Assembly (NCBI GenBank): GCA_963662375.2
Contig: CAXXRP010000009.1
Coordinates: 1 to 45,678, forward strand
Length of the DNA stretch: 45,678 nucleotides
Reading direction: 5' to 3'
DNA from: UBA11612 sp963662375
GTDB lineage: Bacteria > Pseudomonadota > Alphaproteobacteria > Rhodospirillales > Rhodospirillaceae
Shown: positions 24,591 to 32,926 of the stretch, piece after piece
Numbering within the stretch: the stretch's first letter is position 1
Layout of the letters: each line of letters opens with the position of its first letter
Made by a program: the position numbers and the translations under genes
The notes under the pieces: model-generated
Told to the model about the DNA's origin: nothing
Seen by the model: the letters and a program-made list of their open reading frames with translations, nothing else
The model's database searches: none

Positions 24591-25577
24591 TTATCCCTGG
24601 ATCGGCAACACTCGGTCAGGTGGCTGATGGCCGTCGCAGAACGACCTGATGTTTATAATGACCTTCTCGCCCATGCTGATGCGGCCTTCGATAGTGGCTG
24701 AGCCCATGTGCGGTAGGAGGACGACATTACTCAGTGACGCAAATTCGGAATTCACCGCCGGTTCATGCTCGAAAACGTCCAGGCCCGCACCGGCAAGATT
24801 GCCCGCCTTCAACAAGGTAATCAGGGCATCTTCATCCACGATCTCACCACGCGCCAAATTGACTAAATAGGCGGTCGGCTTCAGCAGTTTCAAACGCCGC
24901 TCCGACAGCAGATGAAACGTCGCAGGCGTATGAGGGCAGTGAACGGAAATCACGTCCATGCGTGCCACCATTTGGTCCAGGCTTTCCCAATAGGTTGCTT
25001 CCACCTCTGCTTCTAAGTCGGGGTGAAGCCGTCGCCGGTTGTGATAGTGGATCGCCATGCCAAAGCCGCGTGCGCGGCGTGCTACGGCCGTGCCGATGCG
25101 GCCCATGCCAATAATTCCTAGGCGCTTGCCGTAAAGTCGGTGGCCTAACATGTGGGTGGGGCTCCACCCCTTGAATTGCCCTTCACGGATCATCTGGGCA
25201 CCCTCGACGAGGCGTCGCGGGACGGTGATCATCAACGCCATTGTCATGTCTGCGGTGTCTTCTGTCAGCACATCGGGTGTGTTCGTCACGGTGATGCCGC
25301 GCGCCTGGGCCGACGTCAAATCGATATGATCGACTCCGTTTCCAAAATTCGCTATGAGCTTGAGCCCATTGCCAGCGTTGTCCAGAACATCCTTGTCGAT
25401 CAAATCGGTTAAATTAGGCACTAGAACTTCGCAGTCTGCCACGACCTTTGTCAGCTCTGCTCGGCTGAACAGATGATCGTCGACGTTCATATGAACATCG
25501 AATAGCTCCATCATCCTCGTTTCGACAATGTCTGGTAATTTGCGAGTGACAATTACTTTCGGCTTCGTTTGCGCCAT
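24591..25577 (-). CDS. D-2-hydroxyacid dehydrogenase (glyoxylate/hydroxypyruvate reductase-like)
   Basis: A 328-residue NAD(P)-dependent dehydrogenase that reduces 2-keto acids such as glyoxylate or hydroxypyruvate. The Rossmann motif LGIIGMGRIGTAVARRARGFG lies near residue 150 (shown here as its G-x-G-x-x-G core GMGRIG). The catalytic Arg is in NLARGEIVDED, the Glu is in LDVFEHEP, and the His is in LLPHMGSAT. The ATG at 25577 is preferred to a GTG nine codons upstream because it matches the usual N-terminus (KPKVIVTRKLPDIVE). It is divergent from the SH3 gene, an arrangement also met in other alphaproteobacteria. Confidence 0.93.
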   Translation of the reverse strand: MAQTKPKVIVTRKLPDIVETRMMELFDVHMNVDDHLFSRAELTKVVADCEVLVPNLTDLIDKDVLDNAGNGLKLIANFGNGVDHIDLTSAQARGITVTNTPDVLTEDTADMTMALMITVPRRLVEGAQMIREGQFKGWSPTHMLGHRLYGKRLGIIGMGRIGTAVARRARGFGMAIHYHNRRRLHPDLEAEVEATYWESLDQMVARMDVISVHCPHTPATFHLLSERRLKLLKPTAYLVNLARGEIVDEDALITLLKAGNLAGAGLDVFEHEPAVNSEFASLSNVVLLPHMGSATIEGRISMGEKVIINIRSFCDGHQPPDRVLPIQG

Positions 25578-25814
25578 TTTTCCGCGCCTGACTATCTTGC
25601 CCACTTTACCTGTTTGTTAGGTAGCTCATCGGCGGTTAGTAAGAGTGGTCTCCCGGACCCTGGATGTTGCTTCCAGGCTAGGCGTAGCAGCCGTTTCGCA
25701 CAATGTCCAGGCGGTGCGCGGCCTGTCTGCGCGCGACGACGGGTTGGGTCCAAAGTTTCTATTTGTTATGATCCAGAGCACAAACAAATTTAAATAAAAT
25801 CCAAGGCACGGTGA

Positions 25815-26411
25815 ATGCAAATGTCGATAAGAGCAACAAGCGCGCTCATTTGTGCGATAACCTGGGCCGCCGCGGCTTACTTACTTTTCCCGTTCGGGGC
25901 GCACAGTGCAGATAGGACCCGTCTTGGCGACGTCCATGCAGGTGTGGACGAGTCTGGTGCAGCCGCCGCGCCAGAGGATACGGCCCACCGGAGCACAAAC
26001 CTGCCGTTGCCGCGTTTTGTGTCATTGCGGACGGACCCTATCAATATGCGGACTGGACCGGGCGTCCGGTATCCGGTGGATTGGGTCTATACGCGCCGCG
26101 GACTGCCGGTGGAAGTGGTCGCGGAATTCGATACCTGGCGCCGCATCAGTGACCCGGACGGCAGCGACGGATGGGTTCACACCAGCATGCTTTCAGCGCG
26201 GCGAACAGCTGTCGTGAGTGGCGGTTTGCGGCCGCTCCGACGTACCAGCGAGGACCACGGTGACCTTATTGCGTGCCTAGAACCTGATGTCGTCGTGAGC
26301 ATACAAAAGTGCCCTACCGGAAGTTACTGCCGAGTGGAAGTGAAGGGCATGCAAGGGTGGGTTAGACGCGATCACCTTTGGGGTGTCTATCCGGACGAAG
26401 TGTTAGAGTAG
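25815..26411 (+). CDS. Secreted SH3-like domain protein
   Basis: A 198-residue exported protein. The signal peptide spans roughly residues 1-31 (SALICAITWAAAAYLLFPFG). Two bacterial SH3 repeats follow: the first has RTDPINMRTGPGVRYPVDWV and DGSDGWVHTSMLS, the second CLEPDVVVSIQKCPTGSYCRV and VKGMQGWVRRDHLWGVYPDE. Such domains bind peptidoglycan or other envelope parts. Two cysteines in the second repeat (CPTGSYC) may form a disulfide. It is divergent from the hydroxyacid dehydrogenase, with 237 bp between starts. Exact function is unknown. Confidence 0.9.
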   Translation: MQMSIRATSALICAITWAAAAYLLFPFGAHSADRTRLGDVHAGVDESGAAAAPEDTAHRSTNLPLPRFVSLRTDPINMRTGPGVRYPVDWVYTRRGLPVEVVAEFDTWRRISDPDGSDGWVHTSMLSARRTAVVSGGLRPLRRTSEDHGDLIACLEPDVVVSIQKCPTGSYCRVEVKGMQGWVRRDHLWGVYPDEVLE

Positions 26412-26433
26412 TTAAGGCGTTTCGGTGATGACG

Positions 26434-27045
26434 CTATGAGAAATCCTTGGCCAAAGCGGCGCGGGTTTCTTCCTGCAGCACAGCCATATGCCCGTATTTG
26501 GGATGATTGATCTCGAGGGTGGACTTCGCGTCCGACGAGTGGAATGCGGCAATCTGCTCGGCCGAAAACGGAAAATGAAGGAAATGGACCGAAGAGGTCT
26601 TGCCTTCAATTGTAGTGCGCTCAAGGTCCGCTTCGGGAATGCCCTTCACCGCACAATCCGCAAATTTTATGACAACCATGTTTTCGATATGACCCAAAAC
26701 GCCGAGAGTCTTGCGGCGTACGCCTTCGTCTTCGATTTCAATCATCATCGTGGCCACAAGTTCTGAACCTTGCGGAATAAGCGGATTATATGCGCTGAGT
26801 TCACCTTCGATCTGTTCCTCGCCGCCGCGCTCAATATACAGCATCTCTTGGATCTGCGCCCACACGGTGTCGTAGTTTTCAAAATATAGTGTGACATGAG
26901 GCCCGATATAAACACGCCGCTTCTGCTTTTGGGCGATCAGTTCGGTGCGGTGTTGTTGGCGAATCTTGCCGTACCCATCGAGCGACATAATGTCTGCCCG
27001 CGTAATCCGGCGGCGCGATGATTGATCATCTGCCGTATCCAACAT
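26434..27045 (-). CDS. DUF3501 family protein
   Basis: A 203-residue protein of the DUF3501 family, recognised by ITRADIMSLDGYGKIRQQHR, VGPHVTLYFENYDT-like strand (here YIGPHVTLYFENYDTVWAQ), MLYIERGGEEQIEGELSAYN and VHFLHFPFSAEQIAAF. The start at 27045 has an excellent GGAGG site; an upstream ATG at 27075 would overlap the previous gene and lacks one. It is the third gene of the rubrerythrin / Fe-S oxidoreductase set, 26 bp after the latter. This trio recurs in proteobacteria, but the DUF3501 biochemical role is unknown; a part in peroxide or Fe-S redox chemistry is inferred from context only. Confidence 0.9.
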   Translation of the reverse strand: MLDTADDQSSRRRITRADIMSLDGYGKIRQQHRTELIAQKQKRRVYIGPHVTLYFENYDTVWAQIQEMLYIERGGEEQIEGELSAYNPLIPQGSELVATMMIEIEDEGVRRKTLGVLGHIENMVVIKFADCAVKGIPEADLERTTIEGKTSSVHFLHFPFSAEQIAAFHSSDAKSTLEINHPKYGHMAVLQEETRAALAKDFS

Positions 27046-27071
27046 CGTGCCTCCTCTTGTTCTGGTGATTC

Positions 27072-28411
27072 TCAAATAAGACCGTAAGCTTTGGCCAGGA
27101 TTTGAATCGGGTGTAGGGCCTGCACGGTTTTTTGGGCGGGCTCATCCAGACTTTCAAATCCTTGCGCAAGATGTTTGCCCGCAAGGGGACATTCCGATGC
27201 AAGGTAGCCCTTGTTCGCGTCTGCTGCTCGCCGCACCGTCTGGCGTGCGAATTTTCTCGCCACTTCGAAGTTGTCTTTCTTGACACCCCACGATCCGCCG
27301 TGGCCGGAACAACGCTCGACAACGGTGACGTCCGTCTCGGGGATCAAACGCAGCATCTCCGCACCCATGGGCCCCATGTTTTGGGCGCGGGCATGGCATG
27401 CAAGGTGAAGCGCAATACCTCTCGGAAGAGGCGACAAGCCGTCAGCCGCTCCTTCCTGGTGGGCGATTTCGACAACGTACTCCGTTATGTCGTAGGCTGC
27501 TTGCGCTAAAATTCTTACGTTCTCGTCATCTGGAACGATAAGAGGCCACTCGAATTTCATCATAAGGGCGCAACTGGGCACTAACGCGATGATGTCTTTG
27601 TTCTGATCTATGTATGGCCTCAGCATTGCTGCCGTGGCGCGTGCCCTGTCCGCCACTCGCGCCAAATCGCCTTGCTCAAGCTGCGGCATACCGCAGCAGC
27701 CAGGGTAAACCACTTCCACCTCGACACCGTTCGTCGAAAGAACTTTCAGCGCTGCTACGCCGATAGCCGGATTGTATAGTTGGCGAAACAGGTCGCAAAA
27801 ATCACGGCCTTCCGTCCAAAAGCCGGAGCTTCCCTATTGACAGGCGGTGGGGATCGTTTGGCGAGGTCCATGAATGACGTTCGGTGAAATTTCGGGAGTT
27901 CTGCGTCTCGGTGGACCCCCGCGATCTTTTCCATGGCTGGCCGCGTAAGGACGTTTCCGCGTTTGGTGGACCAGTTCGCTAGTCTGGGCACTAAGCTGGC
28001 CAGTTTGCCGTTCCGGTCTGTTTCCGTGAGTTGTTTGTCAAAAAACGGCACGCTGCTTCTGGTGTGTTCCGCCGCGCGGTAACGCAACATAAGATGCGGA
28101 AAATCGATATTGAATTCATGAGGCGGAACGTAAGGACACTTTGTCAAAAAACACATGTCACAGAGCGTGCACGCGTCAGCTACGTGCTTGAAGTCGGCGC
28201 TTTCTACGCCCGCGAGCTCATCGTCTTCTGCGGCGTCGATGAGATCAAACAGGCGGGGAAACGAATCGCATAAATTGAAGCATCGCCGACACCCATGACA
28301 TACGTCGAATTGCCGGCGCAATTCCGCATCGAGCTTCTCGGCGTCTATATAATCCGGATTAGTCCAGTCGATAACGTGGCGTGTAGGCGCTTCCAGACTG
28401 CCTTCCCTCAT
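27072..28411 (-). pseudogene. CCG-domain Fe-S oxidoreductase (HdrD/GlpC-like), one-base frameshift
   Basis: An Fe-S electron-transfer protein. The N-terminal half has two 4Fe-4S sites (CHGCRRCFNLCD and CTLCDMCFLTKCP), and the C-terminal half has two CCG-type domains (VYPGCCGMPQLEQGD and ERCSGHGGSWGVKK). The frames part near 27774-27777. After CFANY the first frame runs into a stop at 27755-27757, while NPAIGVAALKVLSTNGVEVE is intact in the next frame and joins to the C-terminal half. One missing A (TAT-AAC-AAT read as TAT-AC-AAT) explains it. Repaired length would be about 446 residues. It lies between rubrerythrin and DUF3501 and probably passes electrons in that system. Confidence 0.88.
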
Positions 28412-28542
28412 CGGGTCACCGGCTCCGTAGATTCATGATTTGCGTTGCGCGAATTTGAAGTGCGGGCCACAGAGCAAAAAAACTAGCGGAGCAACCCCTT
28501 AAAGCCTGATCGGCCGGTTATGGAGTCTGCGAACTTAATTCG

Positions 28543-28962
28543 TTAGCAAAGGGTATCGAGGGCTTTCTGAAACCGACCTGCGTGCGATTTTTCTGCTTTG
28601 GCCAAAGTTTCGAACCAGTCTGCAATTTCGTCGAAGCCTTCCTCGCGCGCCGCCTTCGCCATACCCGGATACATGTCCGTGTACTCGTGGGTTTCACCAG
28701 CGACCGCCGCCTTCAGGTTGGCACTGGAATCGCCAATGGGCTCGCCGGTTGCCGGGTCGCCCACCGGTTCGAGATATTCGAGGTGGCCGAAGGCGTGACC
28801 GGTTTCGCCTTCTGCGGTTGAGCGGAACAGCGCCGAGACTTCGTTCTGGCCTTCAATGTCGGCCTTCTGTGCGAAATAGAGATAGCGGCGATTTGCTTGG
28901 CTTTCACCTGCAAAGGCGGCCTTTAAGTTTTCCACCGTCTTAGAACCTTTCAGTTGTGCCAT
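28543..28962 (-). CDS. Rubrerythrin-type diiron protein
   Basis: A 139-residue ferritin-like diiron protein. Helix pairs carry AFAGESQANRRYLYFAQKAD and the EGETGHAFGHLEYL block, then AAVAGETHEYTDMYPGMAK and LAKAEKSHAGRF, giving the Glu/ExxH iron ligands. There is no C-terminal rubredoxin Cys4 domain, so it is a short form that needs an outside electron donor; the neighbouring Fe-S protein is an obvious candidate. The ATG at 28962 has GGAGG 5 bp upstream and fits the family N-terminus; earlier starts run into the leader. Likely reduces hydrogen peroxide. A near-consensus promoter and an Irr-box-like palindrome stand about 100-150 bp upstream. Confidence 0.93.
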   Translation of the reverse strand: MAQLKGSKTVENLKAAFAGESQANRRYLYFAQKADIEGQNEVSALFRSTAEGETGHAFGHLEYLEPVGDPATGEPIGDSSANLKAAVAGETHEYTDMYPGMAKAAREEGFDEIADWFETLAKAEKSHAGRFQKALDTLC

Positions 28963-29067
28963 GTGGCCTCCATATGCGCTCCGCTGGCCACGGAAATTAA
29001 AAAGGATGTAAATAGTTTGCACCGGTTCGATATGCCCGGGTCCAGATGCTACACCCGTACAGAGCAT

Positions 29068-29096
29068 GTTCTAAGAAGCGGCGACCGCCGTGTCAA
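29068..29096 (-). promoter_or_regulatory. Sigma70-type promoter of rubrerythrin
   Basis: Reading the - strand, TTGACA (29096-29091) and TAGAAC (29073-29068) are separated by exactly 17 bp, close to the housekeeping consensus. The predicted start near 29061 leaves a leader of about 98 bases before the rubrerythrin ATG. Confidence 0.75.
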
Positions 29097-29102
29097 GCAG
29101 TC

Positions 29103-29115
29103 TAGAATAATTCTA
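29103..29115. promoter_or_regulatory. Irr-box-like palindrome upstream of rubrerythrin promoter
   Basis: TAGAATAATTCTA is a perfect 13-bp palindrome around one A and resembles the Irr/ICE consensus (TTTAGAA-n3-TTCTAAA). Its centre (29109) lies about 48 bp upstream of the predicted rubrerythrin transcription start, just behind the -35 box. An Irr-like regulator gene ends 38 bp away. Position upstream of -35 fits activation better than blocking. Confidence 0.65.
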
Positions 29116-29152
29116 AATTTAGGAACGATTCGCAGCGCCTTAGGACGGCGCG

Positions 29153-29578
29153 TTAGCCTTTAACGCGAATAACGACATCCACCCGAGAAATCTCGGCACC
29201 CTTCGGCGCTGGCGGCACGGAGGAAATCCGTACTTTATCCTTACGGATGTCTTCCAAACGGCCCGAGTGTTCGAAGAAGAAGTGATGGTGCTCGCTTGTA
29301 TTTGTGTCGAAGTAAGAGCCCATGGAATCAATCGAGAGCGCGCGCAGCAGGCCCTTGGCGGTGAAATCGTGCAGAGCATTGTAAATTGTCGCAAGGGATA
29401 CATCGATGCGATGTGCCATGGCTTCCTTGAATAAATCCTCAGCCGAGACGTGCCGGTGCCCCTGAGCAAATAGAAGCCTGGCTAAGGCTAGACGCTGCCT
29501 CGTCGGTCTAAGGCCTACGGCCCGTAACCGCTCCAGCGCGGTCAAATCAGGCTGAGTGTGTTTTGTTTGCTTTGCCAT
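29153..29578 (-). CDS. irr: Irr-like Fur-superfamily iron regulator
   Basis: A 141-residue Fur-superfamily repressor/activator. The DNA-binding half has LRAVGLRPTRQRLALARLLF, HVSAEDLFKEA and VSLATIYNALHDF (recognition helix). The dimer half has YFDTNTSEHHHFFFEHSG, where the HHH run is the heme- and metal-binding mark of Irr proteins. The Fur structural zinc cysteines are missing, also as in Irr. Irr responds to heme or iron status and controls heme, Fe-S and iron-storage genes. The ATG at 29578 is chosen over a TTG five codons upstream. It is followed by the Irr-like box and the rubrerythrin operon, its probable target. Confidence 0.88.
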   Translation of the reverse strand: MAKQTKHTQPDLTALERLRAVGLRPTRQRLALARLLFAQGHRHVSAEDLFKEAMAHRIDVSLATIYNALHDFTAKGLLRALSIDSMGSYFDTNTSEHHHFFFEHSGRLEDIRKDKVRISSVPPAPKGAEISRVDVVIRVKG

Positions 29579-30065
29579 TTCGGTCGGTGCCAATTCACTT
29601 GTCCGTGTGACGCGCTAGGCTATCACATCGAGCGCATTTTTTAAGTTCATAGTAGGTGGTAGAGGAAATAGGCCTTGGCGGCCTACACGCAAGCGCTGCC
29701 GGTCCACCCCGGAACGGGCTGCTCGCAATCTCCCGAAGCTCAATTTTTCTAGCGCGACATTCCCCAAGTCGGTGGACCGACGGAACTTCTTAGGGAATGA
29801 GGGGGAGGGGCGAGGTTCCATCGGTCCACTCTACTAGGTTCCTCTCGGAACCGTCGTGGGTGGGCTTTGGGCAGTGCTGTTTGCAATCCGCCTGAACGCG
29901 TAGGGGAAACATCCTGCCCGATGACAAAATGTCGCCATAGATTGTGTCCTGACCGTGGCCAGGACCTTAAAATACTGTTAGTTGGGTAATGCTGCACGGG
30001 CAAAGCAGGCGCGGTTGCCGGGGGCATCACTAGATGGCGCTGCTGCTCCTATCGACGATCAACGT
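29579..30065. other. Gene-free region with strong secondary structure
   Basis: About 487 bp with no gene I can support. It contains a 15-bp inverted repeat with one mismatch (29772-29786 GTGGACCGACGGAAC with 29815-29829 GTTCCATCGGTCCAC, 28-base loop). A perfect GGTTCC-TCTC-GGAACC hairpin follows at 29837-29852, and GTCCTG/CAGGAC stands at 29946-29951 and 29960-29965. The C/T change in the long stem is a G-U pair in RNA read from one strand. The series looks like a folded RNA or a complex regulatory site. No known RNA family was recognised. Confidence 0.5.
29772..29965. ncRNA. Candidate structured RNA (unassigned)
   Basis: Three successive hairpins, one of them 15 pairs long, lie between irr and the cold-shock gene. 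The last stem (29946-29965) is followed by an A/T-rich CTTAAAATA tract, possibly a terminator for + strand transcription. Strand and ends cannot be set from one sequence, and it is proposed only on base-pairing. Confidence 0.3.
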
Positions 30066-30623
30066 CTAGGTATCATTTCCAGACTCGCCAGTCGGGCTGT
30101 CGGGCGGTTGGGTTGTTTGCGGTGCGCTACTCAAAATCTCGATGCGAACAGCCATCGGACCCTTCTTCTCTGGCCTCACGTGCATGCGAACGTTTTGGCC
30201 TGATTCCAAGCGATGTAAATTGGACCGCTGCAACGCGCCAATACCTATAAAAACATCCGCGCTGCCATCGGTGGGCACGCCGAAGCCGTAACCTTTATCG
30301 ACGGCGAAAAACTTTATCTCGCCGTCCAGTACGACCTCTTCACCGCTCGTGGCTTCTGGCAAGTCGTCCTGAACGGTGGAATCATCAACGCGATCAATAG
30401 CCGAAACTTGCGGCCCTCGCGGACCACTCGTTAAGTCGCATATAATGGTTGCGCCTTGGCGCAACGTGCGCAGCCCGGCGTGCTGAACAACAGACATATG
30501 TAGAAAAGCGTCTGGCGATCCATCTATCGGCGCCACAAAGCCAAACCCGTTAGCTGGATTGAACCACTTTACCTTAGCGGTTACGGCTGCCTTGGCGATC
30601 TCGGCCGGAGAAGACGACTGCAT
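30066..30623 (-). CDS. Two-domain cold-shock protein
   Basis: A 185-residue protein with two cold-shock domains. The first (about residues 14-80) has AKVKWFNPANGFGFV and the RNP2-like DAFLHMSVV; the second (about 100-165) has GEIKFFAVDKGYGFG and DVFIGIGALQRS. A Pro/Gly/Ser-rich tail follows. Double-CSD proteins are typical of alphaproteobacteria and bind single-stranded RNA or DNA, acting as RNA chaperones or transcription antiterminators. In the second domain VFIG replaces the usual VFVH, so the RNP2 His is lost and binding may be weaker. The ATG at 30623 is the start just ahead of the first domain; longer versions upstream lack conserved sequence. Confidence 0.9.
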   Translation of the reverse strand: MQSSSPAEIAKAAVTAKVKWFNPANGFGFVAPIDGSPDAFLHMSVVQHAGLRTLRQGATIICDLTSGPRGPQVSAIDRVDDSTVQDDLPEATSGEEVVLDGEIKFFAVDKGYGFGVPTDGSADVFIGIGALQRSNLHRLESGQNVRMHVRPEKKGPMAVRIEILSSAPQTTQPPDSPTGESGNDT

Positions 30624-30812
30624 CGGTACCAGAAACCCGTATACCCACCTATAATCCGCTAAAATTGTACACCAAATTCCGGTGCCGCCAAACTTAGAGT
30701 TGGCCGGCACCGAGGCCTGGGATGTGCGTGCCGGCGATTGGCCGGATATTCTGCAACGCACACTAACTTTACTGCTAAACCGTTGCAATGCACTCGCCAG
30801 TGGAGGAGAGAT

Positions 30813-32312
30813 CTATGACCGAATTTTTGTGCGCTCTACCGCTCTCTGCCAGCCGCTGATCAATTCTGCTCGGCGCACCTCTGTCATCTTGGGAGTTGCC
30901 TGGAAATCCAGGCACCAGGCAGCCTTCACATCCTCAAGGGAAGAATACACACCACTCCCAAGTCCCGCCAAAAACGCAGCGCCGAGCACCGTCGTTTCGC
31001 GATAGGCTGGTCGTTCCACAGAGAGTCCACATATATCTGCGAGGAACTGGAGCAACCAGTTATTGACGATCATGCCCCCGTCCACACGCAGAGCTGACGG
31101 CGTAGGGATTCCATCTTGCCGCAGAGCTGTAAGCAAATCTGATGTCTGAAAACAAACCGACTCGAGCCCTGCTCGCACAATCTCTGCCGCTCCAGAGTCA
31201 CGTGTCAGCCCTAAAATCGCGCCGCGGGCATCAGGATCCCAATGTGGTGCCCCCAGTCCGGTGAACGCCGGAACAAAATAAACTTGTCCTGTCCTGTCAG
31301 TGCCATCTAGGCCTGAGGCGAGGGCTTCTGAGTCTTCAGCACGTTCAATCAGCTTCAAGTTGTCGCGTAGCCATTGAATAACGCTTCCGGCATTGAAAAT
31401 ACTACCCTCCAACGCATAGGTAATGGCGCCGTCGATTTGGTAAGCAATCGTCGTCAACATCTGGTTCCGTGACGCCAGCGCTACGGTCCCCGTATTGGCG
31501 ACAACAAAGCAGCCGGTGCCATACGTGCCTTTGATCATGCCCGGCGTGAAACACGCTTGTCCTACCAAGGCGCCTTGCTGGTCGCCGACAACACCGGAGA
31601 TGGGAATCTCAGCGCCCAACACCGAAACATCGGTCATGCCGTAAAGCCCCGATGTGTCGCGAACCTCCGGCAACATGGATTTGGGCACATCAAAAAGCGC
31701 AAGCAGATCATCGTCCCAATGGCCGGTATGAATATTGAACAGCATCGTGCGAGATGCATTGGTCGCGTCGGTCGCGTGAACTCGTCCACCGGTCAAACGC
31801 CAAAGGAGAAATGTGTCTATCGTGCCGAGCGCCAACTGACCGGCGTTAGCTTGCGAGCGGGCGCCGGTAACGTTGTCAAGAATCCACTGAATCTTGGTGG
31901 CTGAGAAGTAAGAATCCAAAAGCAACCCTGTTTTGTCGCGAACTGTTTGTTCGTTGCCGGACTCCTTCAGCTCCGCGCAGCGCGCCCTGCCGCGCCGGTC
32001 TTGCCAAACAATGGCGTTCATAACCGGATTACCTGTGCGGCGGTCCCAGACCACAGTAGTTTCGCGTTGGTTGGTCAGGCCAATGGCGGAGATGCTGGAG
32101 GGCCCGCCGGTATCTGCAATCGCTGCGCGGCAAACATCCACGACAGCCTTCCAAATTTTTTCTGGGTCATGTTCGACCCATCCGTCCGCCGGGTAGATCT
32201 GCCGCAATGGTTTTTGCGCCACGGCCAACGGGCGGCCCGCCGCATTGAACACCACCGCCCGGGTAGAAGTTGTGCCTTGATCGATGGCGAGAATGCGTGT
32301 CGTGTCTGGCAT
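30813..32312 (-). CDS. glpK: Glycerol kinase
   Basis: A 499-residue FGGY kinase that phosphorylates glycerol to sn-glycerol-3-phosphate. The N-terminal phosphate motif is LAIDQGTTSTRAVVFN, followed by NQRETTVVWDRRTG, NAIVWQDRR and, at the start of the second domain, GVVGDQQGALVGQACFTPG and KGTYGTGCF. The C-terminal ATP block is LRVDGGMIVNNWLLQFLADI. The ATG at 32312 has AAGGA nearby and gives the standard length; a GTG eight codons upstream is less likely. No glycerol facilitator or GlpD is next to it. The upstream MarR gene, on the same strand, may regulate it but could equally be unrelated. Confidence 0.96.
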   Translation of the reverse strand: MPDTTRILAIDQGTTSTRAVVFNAAGRPLAVAQKPLRQIYPADGWVEHDPEKIWKAVVDVCRAAIADTGGPSSISAIGLTNQRETTVVWDRRTGNPVMNAIVWQDRRGRARCAELKESGNEQTVRDKTGLLLDSYFSATKIQWILDNVTGARSQANAGQLALGTIDTFLLWRLTGGRVHATDATNASRTMLFNIHTGHWDDDLLALFDVPKSMLPEVRDTSGLYGMTDVSVLGAEIPISGVVGDQQGALVGQACFTPGMIKGTYGTGCFVVANTGTVALASRNQMLTTIAYQIDGAITYALEGSIFNAGSVIQWLRDNLKLIERAEDSEALASGLDGTDRTGQVYFVPAFTGLGAPHWDPDARGAILGLTRDSGAAEIVRAGLESVCFQTSDLLTALRQDGIPTPSALRVDGGMIVNNWLLQFLADICGLSVERPAYRETTVLGAAFLAGLGSGVYSSLEDVKAAWCLDFQATPKMTEVRRAELISGWQRAVERTKIRS

Positions 32313-32461
32313 ACTTGCTGGTCCTTGTGGCTGCACGCCAACTAGGAAGACCGCAGTTTAGCTCAGTTCAGGGACGGCGCCGGGGCCTTAGATTTCTTGC
32401 CGGGCCAGGTTGCCGGCATGGGCAAATGAGCCCCATAACCGTGTATATACGTCATAAAAGC

Positions 32462-32926
32462 TTACTTGTCAGCCACCGCCTGCCCAAGTACCTCCAAAAG
32501 CTCTCCGGCGCGCCCGGCGCCTACGCGCCTAGTGAGATCGCCCTGTGCCGCCTGCCACAGGGGGTTGGCTTCGGCTAACACTGTGTGGCCGGCCTCGGAT
32601 AGGCTGACGATGCCCGGTCGCCGGCCGGCTCCGTGTTGGAGTTCCAAATAACCTGCTCGGCTGAGTGGCTTTATATTTCGGCATATCGTCGTTCGGTCCA
32701 TGGCCATGTAGTCGGCGACCCGCGGCGTCGGCACCGGCTCGAGCGCCGCGATCACGACTAACATATTGAATTGACTATAATTAAGGCCACAGGGATGTAT
32801 CGCGTAATCGAAGGCCCGTGTAAAGGATCGCGCGGCCCGGCGGACGTGGTGGCATAGGCAAATCTGGATAATTATATCCGGTTCAACCACTCGAGGTTCG
32901 CTCGAATCCAGTAATGTCGTCCTCAT
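32462..32926 (-). CDS. MarR-family transcriptional regulator
   Basis: A 154-residue winged-helix regulator. The helix-turn-helix is PRVADYMAMDRTTICRNIKP, the wing is LQHGAGRRPGIVSLSEAGH, and flanking helices for dimerisation are present. MarR proteins usually repress themselves and a neighbour until a small phenolic or oxidised ligand releases them. The ATG at 32926 abuts a 20-bp perfect palindrome on its upstream side, an obvious autoregulatory operator. Target beyond itself is unknown; the small hypothetical gene behind it and the glycerol kinase ahead are on the same strand. Confidence 0.88.
   Translation of the reverse strand: MRTTLLDSSEPRVVEPDIIIQICLCHHVRRAARSFTRAFDYAIHPCGLNYSQFNMLVVIAALEPVPTPRVADYMAMDRTTICRNIKPLSRAGYLELQHGAGRRPGIVSLSEAGHTVLAEANPLWQAAQGDLTRRVGAGRAGELLEVLGQAVADK

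Noticed and set aside
28516..28527. GGTTATGGAGTC shared with the VOC tandem repeat as a mobile repeat family
   Set aside because: Only 12 identical bases and two places in the window; not enough to call a repeat family.
30624..30788. N-terminal extension of the cold-shock protein
   Set aside because: Fifty-five unconserved residues without a ribosome site; the ATG at 30623 sits just before the first domain.
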